A DNA stretch of 64,000 bases from Sulfurovum sp. UBA5198 (GTDB lineage: Bacteria; Campylobacterota; Campylobacteria; Campylobacterales; Sulfurovaceae), in the NCBI GenBank assembly GCA_002412865.1, contig DHVW01000010.1:59234-123233 (forward strand), given 5' to 3'. A program made the translations under genes and the position numbers. The notes under the pieces were generated by a model, which was given only the letters and a program-made list of their open reading frames with translations, did not search any database and was not told the DNA's origin. Shown in pieces: positions 1 to 7,399 of this stretch; position 1 is the first letter of the stretch; each line of letters starts with the position of its first letter.

Positions 1-387
1 GATAGCTTTATCACTAGTGACTTTATGTTACATAGATTTAATAGCGTAATATCAAAACTCACCGTAATGCCACAAAACATGATGAAAAATCTAAATCTAA
101 CTGGTGGCTTAGTCTTTTCCCAAAGAGTTCTTTTGGAGCTGCCTAAGGCAGGTGTGAGCCGTGAAGATGCTTATGTAATAGTACAACGAAATGCAATGAA
201 AGTATGGGAAGAGATTCAGCAAGGCAAACCAACTACAAATGAAGCTGGCGAGAGCTTGTATCTGCAATATCTACTAGGTGATGATGAGCTTAGAAGTAAA
301 CTAAGCGAAGAGCAGATTAGAGAGTGCTTTGATTTTGATTATTACACCAAAAATGTAGATAAGATTTTTTCTAGAGTTTTTAAATAG
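1..387 (+). CDS. purB: Adenylosuccinate lyase, C-terminal part
   Basis: Adenylosuccinate lyase removes fumarate from SAICAR and from adenylosuccinate in cytoplasmic purine synthesis. The frame is open from base 1, so only the last 128 residues are present and the gene begins outside the window. The stretch NLTGGLVFSQRVLL followed by SREDAYVIVQRNAM is the conserved C-terminal helical region of bacterial PurB. The first in-frame ATG, at 25, is an internal methionine and not the start. purB lying upstream of nrdA is a familiar Campylobacterota arrangement, although here about 7 kb of other genes lie between them. Confidence 0.93.
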   Translation, partial: DSFITSDFMLHRFNSVISKLTVMPQNMMKNLNLTGGLVFSQRVLLELPKAGVSREDAYVIVQRNAMKVWEEIQQGKPTTNEAGESLYLQYLLGDDELRSKLSEEQIRECFDFDYYTKNVDKIFSRVFK

Positions 388-455
388 AAATCGTATGTGA
401 ACAAAAAGCTAATATATGCTATACTTGAGAACAATATTATTCACAGGATAACACT

Positions 456-914
456 ATGGGACAGATTATAAAAAATATTATTACTGGCAAAGAGATTATA
501 AAAGCAGATCCAGTTGATTCTGGTGTACTTTTCGATGGTGGTGTGATGATAACCGAAACTGACAAAGCAGGCATCATAACTTATGCAAATAAGAAATTTA
601 GAGATATGACTGGCTATACAAAAGAGGAACTTATAGGGTCTCCACATAATATAAATAGGCATCCAGATATGCCAAAAGCAGCATTTAAACTTATGTGGGA
701 TGCTCTCAAAAAAGGCGATTATTTCGAAGGCTATGTAAAAAATATGAGGCGTGATGGTCAATACTATTATGTTATCGTATGGGTAAAACCAAAATATGAT
801 GAAAGTGGTAATTTAACAGGATATATTGCTGGTAGAAAAATACCAGATGATGAAGGCATGAACAAGGCCCTTGCTTGGTATAAAGAATTAAAAGCAGATG
901 AAGATGCACAATAA
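456..914 (+). CDS. Stand-alone Aer/CetB-type PAS domain protein
   Basis: This 152-residue protein is essentially one PAS domain (about residues 20-135) with no membrane segment, HAMP or kinase domain. It carries the Aer-type signature NINRHPDMP, in which Arg, His and Asp are the residues needed for FAD binding in E. coli Aer. Single-domain PAS proteins of this type in Campylobacter (CetB, CetC) bind FAD and pair with a membrane transducer (CetA) for energy taxis. No such transducer gene is in this window. The start ATG has AGGA 8-10 bases upstream. It is convergent with the receiver gene at 955-1320. Redox or energy sensing is inferred from the family. Confidence 0.85.
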   Translation: MGQIIKNIITGKEIIKADPVDSGVLFDGGVMITETDKAGIITYANKKFRDMTGYTKEELIGSPHNINRHPDMPKAAFKLMWDALKKGDYFEGYVKNMRRDGQYYYVIVWVKPKYDESGNLTGYIAGRKIPDDEGMNKALAWYKELKADEDAQ

Positions 915-954
915 TGCATCATAATTTTAAATAACTGAACTTTAAGTTTTTTGG

Positions 955-1320
955 TTATGACCAAGCATTTATAGTTTCGGTAATCTCTTCTTCTCTAATA
1001 GGTTTTCGTAAAAAGCTATTAGCTCCCAAATCCAAAGCCTCTGCTTTTCTTGTATCGTCCGTTGAAAGTATGACAATAGGAACATGAGAAAAATTTCTAT
1101 TATTTCTTATAATTCGTAAGAAATCTATCCCATCAAGTATTGGCATAAAAATATCAAGCAAAATCAAGTCTATTTGACTATTTGCCTCTACTTTTGCCAT
1201 AGCGTCCTCGCCATTAACAGCCTCTGTAATTGTTTCTACTTTACTATTTCTTTTTAAAATAGCTTGCAATAATTTACGATTTATTAAATCATCATCAACT
1301 ATTAAAACATGTAATCCCAT
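955..1320 (-). CDS. CheY-like single-domain response regulator
   Basis: This 121-residue protein is a receiver domain only, with no output domain. The acidic pocket is VDDD near residue 9, the phospho-acceptor is Asp56 in LLDIFMP, and the conserved Lys is in the FLRKPI segment. It is the last gene of a leftward operon: it starts 5 bases after the hybrid kinase stop and has AAGG upstream. In that setting it is probably the terminal acceptor of a phosphorelay that includes the HPt protein and the kinase. Whether it acts on the flagellar motor, as CheY does, or on another target cannot be told from the sequence. Confidence 0.9.
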   Translation of the reverse strand: MGLHVLIVDDDLINRKLLQAILKRNSKVETITEAVNGEDAMAKVEANSQIDLILLDIFMPILDGIDFLRIIRNNRNFSHVPIVILSTDDTRKAEALDLGANSFLRKPIREEEITETINAWS

Positions 1321-1325
1321 TAGTT

Positions 1326-3545
1326 CTACCTTTTTATATTTTTAAGTTCTGCAATAACATTTTCTGTTATAACGACTACATTATTATTAATATTGGCATC
1401 AATCCCGCCAATAGTTTTATCATCGGTAACAACTATACCAAATGTACCATTTTTTAATGCATCTAAAAGTTGCTCGGAGTCACTAGATACTGTAACGGTA
1501 TATCCCATGTTTGTAGCAACTTTTGAGATAATTTTATTTTCCAAATCTATCAGATTTGCTATTAGTATATCACTTGTGCTACCTGTTTTGCTATTTGCGT
1601 CTACCACTGTACCATCTTTTTCTAAATTAGTAGTTATTTTATGATGCAAAAATTTATTTAGAATATACAAAAGCTCTGTAGATTCTATAGGTTTTGTTAT
1701 GTATTCATCCATGCCTTCACTTAAAAATCTTTCTCTATCCCCTTTAAGTGCATTGGCTGTTAGCGCAACAATAGGTATATGCGGTACACCATCATCTTCT
1801 TCGTATTCTAATATCTCTTTTGTAGCCTCAACACCATCCATAACAGGCATTTGTATGTCCATGAAAATAAGATCATATGTATGATTATTACGGCGTTTTT
1901 CAAAAGCCTCTAGCCCATTGCTTGCAACATCTGTTTTTAGACCATAATCGCTTAGAATTCTAGTGATTAATTTTTGGTTGATAGCGTTATCCTCTGCAAC
2001 TAATACTTTGGCATCAAAACGCATTTTATGACTAATTATCATTGGCTTTTTAGCCGTGTCTTCTTCACTCTCTCTATCTAGGCTCTCTTTTATCTTTGAT
2101 AGAGTTATTGGCTTAAATAGAATATTTTGATTGCTTAGACCTAGTTGTAGTAATTTATCCCTATTTGTTACCTGACTCATTACGATAAGTTTTGTTTTGT
2201 CAGCTTTTACTAAAGAGTCTATGACATCAGCCTCTGCTTTATCAAAATCAATTAAGCAAAACTTACAATGACTTTTTTCAGCAATAAGCTTGTACTCATC
2301 CATGGACTCAAAGATTTTAGTTTTTGTACCAAAAAAATCAAGATAATTTTTAATATAACCAGCTAGCTTAGAAGATGCATTTTCACTTTCATAAAGACCT
2401 ACCAAAATGCTTGTGTATGCATCTTCAAGATTTGTACTCTCTATCATAATCTCTTCTATCGGCAAGGTAAGATAGAAAGTAGTTCCTCTATCTTTTGCAC
2501 TTTCAACCTCTAATTTGCCGCCCATAAGTTGTGCAAATTGATTTGAAATGGTAAGTCCAAGACCCGTACCCCCATATTTTCTAGTAACTGATATGTCCGC
2601 TTGTGAAAATGCTTCAAATACATGTTCTTGCTGCTCTTTGGTCATTCCTATACCATTATCTTGAACTTTGATCAGAATCGTACTTGTAGTGATATTATCA
2701 TCAAGTTCTTGCTCTATTTTGGTAACTTCAACATTTATCTCACCATGAGAGTTTGTAAATTTGATAGCGTTACTTAACAGATTGATAATTATTTCTTTGA
2801 TTTTGGTAGGATCGCCTTTTAATTTGGGACTAATTTTCGGATCTATATAGAAATTAAGCTCTATATTTTTATCCGCAGCACTTACTGCGTATGTTTCTAC
2901 TGTGCTATCGAACTCTTCATGAGTATCAAATATAATATTTTCTATATCTATTTTATTACTCTCAATTTTGGATAAATCAAGAATATTATTTATAATAGCC
3001 AAGAGATTTTCTGAGCTCTTTTCTATAATGGAGATAAATTCTAGTTGTTCTTCATCAATATTTGTACTTTTGAGAAGCTCTGTAAATCCAACAATACCAT
3101 TTAGTGGCGTTCTAATCTCATGTGACATATTTGCCAAAAATAGAGATTTGGACAGATTGGCCTCTAGTGCTATGTGCTTATCGTTTTTTGCATTCTCAAT
3201 AAAATGACTTAGCTTGCTGTATGCTTCGTTTGTTCCCTCGTATGTGCCTATTTTGATGCCAGTATTCTCAATTGCCTCAGCATCTGATAAATCTCTTGTA
3301 GCTGTGTCAAAGAGTTCGTGAAGTTTGTTCATATTTAGTAGTTCTTGATGAGCCGTGCTGTATCCATATACGAGCAAGATGATCCCCAAAATAATAACGA
3401 GCATAGCAACGAGTGTAATAATCAAATCTTGTGGGTTGTATATATTAAATTGTAAAAATGTTATATATAGGACATACGAAGCAAGTCCAATCATTGTCAA
3501 AGTTGGTAATAAGCTTATAAGTCTTAGTCTGTTGTGTATTATCAT
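1326..3545 (-). CDS. Membrane-bound hybrid sensor histidine kinase
   Basis: This 739-residue kinase has two N-terminal membrane segments (about residues 12-34 and 41-62) with almost no periplasmic loop, so it lacks an external sensor. It continues with a HisKA domain with His142 in MSHEIRTPLNG, an HATPase domain (N box near 250-265, DNGIGM near 296, GGTGLGL near 325), a degenerate receiver-like region (about 375-490), a genuine receiver with Asp563 in FMDIQMPVMDG, and a second degenerate receiver-like tail (about 655-735). The start has AAGGAAC upstream and lies 11 bases after the HPt gene. With no sensor domain of its own, it may take its signal from the PAS protein two genes upstream; that link is inference. 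Confidence 0.92.
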   Translation of the reverse strand: MIIHNRLRLISLLPTLTMIGLASYVLYITFLQFNIYNPQDLIITLVAMLVIILGIILLVYGYSTAHQELLNMNKLHELFDTATRDLSDAEAIENTGIKIGTYEGTNEAYSKLSHFIENAKNDKHIALEANLSKSLFLANMSHEIRTPLNGIVGFTELLKSTNIDEEQLEFISIIEKSSENLLAIINNILDLSKIESNKIDIENIIFDTHEEFDSTVETYAVSAADKNIELNFYIDPKISPKLKGDPTKIKEIIINLLSNAIKFTNSHGEINVEVTKIEQELDDNITTSTILIKVQDNGIGMTKEQQEHVFEAFSQADISVTRKYGGTGLGLTISNQFAQLMGGKLEVESAKDRGTTFYLTLPIEEIMIESTNLEDAYTSILVGLYESENASSKLAGYIKNYLDFFGTKTKIFESMDEYKLIAEKSHCKFCLIDFDKAEADVIDSLVKADKTKLIVMSQVTNRDKLLQLGLSNQNILFKPITLSKIKESLDRESEEDTAKKPMIISHKMRFDAKVLVAEDNAINQKLITRILSDYGLKTDVASNGLEAFEKRRNNHTYDLIFMDIQMPVMDGVEATKEILEYEEDDGVPHIPIVALTANALKGDRERFLSEGMDEYITKPIESTELLYILNKFLHHKITTNLEKDGTVVDANSKTGSTSDILIANLIDLENKIISKVATNMGYTVTVSSDSEQLLDALKNGTFGIVVTDDKTIGGIDANINNNVVVITENVIAELKNIKR

Positions 3546-3556
3546 TATATGTTCCT

Positions 3557-4942
3557 TTACGCGTTATTCATAAGATTTTCAAATGAAATAAATTGAGCCC
3601 AATATTTCTTAACTAATGGTGCTACTTGCTTAATGTCCTCATTGTATTGCAGTTCGTAAAGGGAGTCAGCAAGAGGAATGATATATAGATTGCTAGCGAC
3701 CCCTTTTAGCATATGAGCTATTTTCTTAACTTTTCCTACATCCCCCTCTTCGTATGCATCCAATATGTTATCGATCTCTATATGGCTTTGTTCGATAAAA
3801 TATGTTATAAACTCTTTTACGATATCACCAGGTAAGGATAATTCTCTTACAGATTCATTGAGTATAAAATCAACTTTAACGGGAGCAATATCTGATAAAT
3901 CTATAGAACGAACTTTTTTTGGAGTTATCTCTTTCTCTAGTTGAACTTCACTCTCATTTACCTCAATTTTTTCATCACTATCTTGAGGAGCATCAACGAA
4001 TAATATTCTATTCAGCTCTAAGCCCTCATCTTCTGTTGGCTGTTCTGCTGCTTGCCTGTTTATAGATATTTTATCTATAGTATTATAGAATTTATCGATA
4101 TGTTCAGGTGTAGCAGATGAAATTAGATCTAAAATTACACTAGAGATATTAGTTGGCAAACAAAGCACATCTGATAGATGAGCTATAAAATTGATAGCGG
4201 ATTGTTTTTTATCTTCATCAGTACCCTCTAAATCAACCTTAAGAGATTGTGCTGTTTGTATATATTCTTGTAAAAATGAAATATATTCAGCCTGAGAAAG
4301 CTCCATTTGTTGGCTAATTGTCGGTACATCTATCTCTATCTCATCAATTTCTGTCACATTTTCTTGTAGTGAATTATCTTCAATTGTGCCAAGAAGACCA
4401 ATAATTTCTTGATCATGCTCGAGAAGTGCTTCGGTGTCGGCTACATTTTCTTCTACAGAACTATCTTCTGTCGTTATCTCAAGACTAGGAATCTCATCGC
4501 CATGCTCTGGATGTGCTTCTATTGGCTTGTCGATATTGTCTTTATCTAATGTTAAGCTATCAAGAATCAAATTGCTACTGTCTACATCATTTAATATTAA
4601 GTCATCTTCTTCAAGAGTAGGTACTACATATTCCAATGGTTTATCTTCTTCTAATTGAAGCGTTTCGCTAGAATTATCTAGATTGGTATTGATTTGCTCT
4701 TTTTGCAAAATCTCTATGATACTTGCTTGGGATAATAGACCGCTTAGAGCAAAAATTCTTATAGGGTAAGATGTTACATCATCTAAGTAAGCAATGGTGA
4801 TTTCATCTGTACTAAAGGTTATACTTGCAACTCCATTGGCTATTTGTCCGTATAATTCCATAAGATTTTCACTCTTCATCAAAGAGAAAAACTCTTGGTC
4901 TCCGGCAATTATATCATTGCTTTGATTGATTATGCAATACAT
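3557..4942 (-). CDS. HPt-domain phosphotransfer protein
   Basis: This is a 461-residue cytoplasmic protein. The C-terminal HPt domain (about residues 365-455) contains IAHMLKGVASN with the phosphorylatable His410. The first 85 residues look like a small globular domain. The middle (about 95-210) is very acidic and low in complexity, and is probably a linker. A helical segment (about 215-295) follows. It is cotranscribed with the PAS gene upstream (26-base gap) and the hybrid kinase downstream (11-base gap), so it is the likely phosphate shuttle between the kinase receiver and the CheY-like protein at 955-1320. The N-terminal domain is not recognised. Confidence 0.85.
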   Translation of the reverse strand: MYCIINQSNDIIAGDQEFFSLMKSENLMELYGQIANGVASITFSTDEITIAYLDDVTSYPIRIFALSGLLSQASIIEILQKEQINTNLDNSSETLQLEEDKPLEYVVPTLEEDDLILNDVDSSNLILDSLTLDKDNIDKPIEAHPEHGDEIPSLEITTEDSSVEENVADTEALLEHDQEIIGLLGTIEDNSLQENVTEIDEIEIDVPTISQQMELSQAEYISFLQEYIQTAQSLKVDLEGTDEDKKQSAINFIAHLSDVLCLPTNISSVILDLISSATPEHIDKFYNTIDKISINRQAAEQPTEDEGLELNRILFVDAPQDSDEKIEVNESEVQLEKEITPKKVRSIDLSDIAPVKVDFILNESVRELSLPGDIVKEFITYFIEQSHIEIDNILDAYEEGDVGKVKKIAHMLKGVASNLYIIPLADSLYELQYNEDIKQVAPLVKKYWAQFISFENLMNNA

Positions 4943-4968
4943 TATCTAAACTCCTTTTTTGTTTTTTG

Positions 4969-5445
4969 CTATAAAATCTCTATGAGATCAGTCTCTTTGT
5001 CAACATTTTCGACCCTAGCGGCATTGATGTTATCAATTTTTTCTTTTTCTAATAATTCCCTATACAGCGGTATTACCTCTTCCACCTCGGTGGCAAATGC
5101 AGGTCTTCTAGATGCTGTGTACCCAATTATTTCACCATCCTCGGCCACTGGAGCAATATGTGAATATACCCAATAATATTTTCCATCTTTTCTCAAATTT
5201 TTGACAATACCACTCCATTCAGCTCCAGCATGCAGCTTATCCCATAGACCCTTAAATGCAATGCGAGGCATATCTGGATGTCTAATGATATTGTGGTTTT
5301 TGCCTATCAATTCATCTTTGTCGTATCCTGCGATTTCACAAAACTTTCGATTTGCATATGTAATTATGCCCTTTAAATCCGTAGAACTTACAATTACTCC
5401 AGAATCAAAAAGATATCCTTCGTCTATCGGTATTACCTTATCCAT
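4969..5445 (-). CDS. CetB-like PAS protein heading a phosphorelay operon
   Basis: This 158-residue single PAS domain protein carries the complete Aer-type FAD motif NIIRHPDMP. A short helical tail follows the PAS domain. A good GGAG ribosome site precedes the ATG. It is the first gene of a leftward operon (PAS, HPt, hybrid kinase, receiver) with gaps of 26, 11 and 5 bases, which makes it a candidate soluble redox sensor for a kinase that lacks its own sensor. The upstream region is one arm of the duplication at 5508-5773 / 6340-6605. A truncated PAS copy at 5774-5881 is most similar in DNA to this gene. Confidence 0.85.
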   Translation of the reverse strand: MDKVIPIDEGYLFDSGVIVSSTDLKGIITYANRKFCEIAGYDKDELIGKNHNIIRHPDMPRIAFKGLWDKLHAGAEWSGIVKNLRKDGKYYWVYSHIAPVAEDGEIIGYTASRRPAFATEVEEVIPLYRELLEKEKIDNINAARVENVDKETDLIEIL

Positions 5446-5507
5446 TGCACTCTCCTATTCATATAATTAAACAGCTTTTCCTAATTTTCTCAAACTATAA
5501 TGTAACG

Positions 5508-5773
5508 ATACAATAAAAATGGTAAAAAAACAATGAATTTATTATGAACAGCTGAATTAAAATAGCTAATGCAACATTTAAGAAGTAGATTCAGTTTATA
5601 TGTTCAAAGATTAATTTCACAATTAGCTCACCATATTGTTGTATAGTTGGATTGTAATTACCATTGGAGATTATTATAAAAGCTTTTAAATTGATGCATT
5701 AGGATGCACAAAAATTATTAATTATATAGGAGACAAGATGAAAAAAACAGTTATTAAATTATTCGCAACTTCA
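5508..5773. repeat. Long direct repeat, copy A (partner at 6340-6605)
   Basis: About 266 bases recur at a constant offset of 832 with only a handful of mismatches. The repeat covers the intergenic region between a PAS gene and an exported-protein gene, including the ribosome site and the first 12 codons of the exported protein. Copy A ends at TTCA, a tetranucleotide shared by the exported gene and the PAS gene, where a deletion has joined the two. The rest of the 5446-5880 gap is this repeat plus the PAS fragment that follows it. Confidence 0.9.
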
Positions 5774-5884
5774 CAAAACTTTCGATTCATATATGTAATG
5801 ATGCCATTTAAATCTGAAGAACTTACAATTACTCCAGCATCAAAAAAGATACCCTTCGTCAATCAGCATAGATTTGTCCATTAG
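5738..5884 (+). other. Chimeric 48-codon ORF created by a deletion
   Basis: An open frame starts with the intact GGAG site, ATG and first 12 codons of the exported tyrosine-rich protein (compare 6570). At TTCA it runs into the antisense strand of a PAS gene fragment and ends at TAG in 5882-5884. The hydrophobic signal sequence is cut short, so a functional exported product is unlikely. It is recorded because its expression signals are a near-perfect copy of a real gene's, so it may well be transcribed and translated. Confidence 0.5.
5774..5881 (-). pseudogene. Truncated PAS (CetB-like) gene fragment
   Basis: The minus strand from ATG at 5881 encodes the first part of a PAS protein resembling the genes at 4969-5445 and 5881-6300. 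A run of six T on the coding strand, where the intact gene at 5881-6300 has five, shifts the frame to an early stop. The remainder of the PAS gene is missing. The fragment start overlaps the stop of the intact PAS gene upstream as TAATG, so the two were once coupled neighbours. Confidence 0.8.
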
Positions 5885-6300
5885 TGACCCCCATTATTTT
5901 CTTCTTCTAGTAAATCGTTGTAGGCATTTATTGTCTTTCTTTTCTCGTTATCGTCCAGCGGTCTTCTTGCCGCCGAATACAAAGTTATCCCATTTTCAAT
6001 CACTCTCACAAATTCTAGATATACCCAATAGTATCTCCCATCTTTTCTGATATATTTGACAGCACCCTCCCAATTATTACCCGCATTCAGATTGGTCCAT
6101 GCATCATCCAATATAGCAGCAGGCATATCTGGATGCCACAGCATACTATGGTGATTGCCATACAATTCATCTTTGCTGTAACTTGTCATTTCTAAAAACT
6201 TTCGATTAGCATATATAACATTACCATTTGAATCCATTGAGCTTACAATCACCCCAGCATCAAAAAGATACTCTTCGTCAATCAGTATAGATTTATCCAT
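5881..6300 (-). CDS. CetB-like PAS protein with altered FAD motif
   Basis: This is a 139-residue single PAS domain protein. ATG at 6300 is preferred over the in-frame TTG at 6306 because GGAG lies 6 bases upstream of it. The usual Aer motif Arg-His-Pro-Asp-Met-Pro reads WHPDMP here. The Arg needed for FAD binding in E. coli Aer is replaced by Trp, so flavin binding may be weakened or lost. It lies upstream of the PAS fragment at 5774-5881 and divergent from the exported-protein gene at 6570. It looks like a diverged paralogue of the 4969-5445 gene. Confidence 0.8.
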   Translation of the reverse strand: MDKSILIDEEYLFDAGVIVSSMDSNGNVIYANRKFLEMTSYSKDELYGNHHSMLWHPDMPAAILDDAWTNLNAGNNWEGAVKYIRKDGRYYWVYLEFVRVIENGITLYSAARRPLDDNEKRKTINAYNDLLEEENNGGH

Positions 6301-6339
6301 TAGCAACTCCCATTCACATAATCAAACTATGTCATAACA

Positions 6340-6605
6340 ATACAATAAAAATGGTAAAAAAACAATGAATTTATTATGAACAGCTGAATTAAAATAGCTA
6401 ATGCAACATTTAAGAAGTAGATGCAGTTTATATGTTCAAAGATTAATTTCACAATTAGTCCACCATATTATTGTATAGTTGCATTGTAATTACCATCAGA
6501 GGTTATTATAAAAGCTTTTAAATTGATGCATTAAGATGCACAAAAATTATTAATTATATAGGAGACAAGATGAAAAAAACAGTTATTAAATTATTCGCAA
6601 CTTCA
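6340..6605. repeat. Long direct repeat, copy B (partner at 5508-5773)
   Basis: This is the intact partner of the 266-base repeat. It covers the divergent promoter region between the PAS gene (leftward) and the tyrosine-rich exported protein (rightward), and ends within the signal-peptide codons of the latter. The high identity of a mostly non-coding repeat points to a recent duplication or to gene conversion. Confidence 0.9.
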
Positions 6606-7199
6606 TTACTATTGGGTACTACAGCACTTTTTAGTGCCCCGTCATCAACTAGTGTTCAATTGGTAATCAGTAATAACAACGCTGGCGTTTACCAATATGA
6701 TCGTTATAGTGACAGACCAGTCTATTTTTACAACAATAGACACTATTATGGTGGAAAGTATCGCAACGGATACTATTATGTCAATGGACATAGATTAAAA
6801 GGTGGCACTTACTACCAACACAATAGAGCATATGCCAATAATGTTAGACCTAGTATTGCTAATTTATTGTTAGCAACTATGTTTAATTATGATAGATATT
6901 ATAACCAACCAGCATATATATATAATGGACGATATTATTATGGAGGAACATATCAAAATGGATATTATTATTACCAAGGACATAGACTAAATGGTGGTGA
7001 ATATTATAGAAATACTAGAGAATATAGAAATGATGGGCGTAGACATAGAATAAATGATCGAATAGACAGAAGAGAAGATAGAATGGACAATCGTAGGAAT
7101 AGAATTGAGGACCGACAAGACAGAAGAGAAGATAGAATTGAAGACCGACAAGATAGAAGAGAAGACAGAGCTGAAGAGCGTCAAGACGGAAGAAGATAA
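6570..7199 (+). CDS. Exported tyrosine/glycine-rich repeat protein with charged tail
   Basis: This is a 209-residue protein of unknown function. It begins with a signal peptide (about residues 1-23). Two copies of a Tyr/Gly/Asn-rich module follow (about 45-80 and 107-142), both built around YYGGxYxNGYYYxxGHRLxGG. The tail (about 150-209) is almost only Arg, Asp, Glu, Gln and Asn in near-perfect 10-residue repeats such as RIEDRQDRRED. The start has GGAG 6 bases upstream. It is probably periplasmic or on the cell surface. The tail could bind polyanions or metal, but nothing in the sequence proves this. A beheaded copy of its start is at 5738. Confidence 0.75.
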   Translation: MKKTVIKLFATSLLLGTTALFSAPSSTSVQLVISNNNAGVYQYDRYSDRPVYFYNNRHYYGGKYRNGYYYVNGHRLKGGTYYQHNRAYANNVRPSIANLLLATMFNYDRYYNQPAYIYNGRYYYGGTYQNGYYYYQGHRLNGGEYYRNTREYRNDGRRHRINDRIDRREDRMDNRRNRIEDRQDRREDRIEDRQDRREDRAEERQDGRR

Positions 7200-7209
7200 A
7201 ACAATTACT

Positions 7210-7241
7210 TATACTCACCATAACATAAAGTGGTGAGTATA
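7210..7241 (+). terminator. Perfect hairpin after the exported protein gene
   Basis: ATACTCACCA and TGGTGAGTAT form a perfect 10-bp stem (11 with the flanking T-A pair) around a 10-base loop, 11 bases after the stop codon at 7199. No T-run follows, so it may stabilise the 3' end rather than act as a classic terminator. Confidence 0.5.
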
Positions 7242-7399
7242 TAATGCACTCAAAATCAAGAATTTATCTACAAAATAATCAACAAAAAACAGACAATTTT
7301 TTTACTTTTTTTAAACAAACAAAATGGCAAATTTTAATCATATTTTAGATAGAATAAATTATTGACGATTTAAAAAAACCATAATTAAAAGAGTGCAAA

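Noticed and set aside
5503..5507. GTAAC near the PAS gene at 4969 as a Pho box
   Set aside because: It is single, with no second copy at 11 bases and no matching -10 spacing.
6987..7221. Two minus-strand open frames over the charged tail of the 6570 gene
   Set aside because: They come from the repetitive R/D/E codons read backwards and consist of low-complexity Ser/Phe/Leu repeats.
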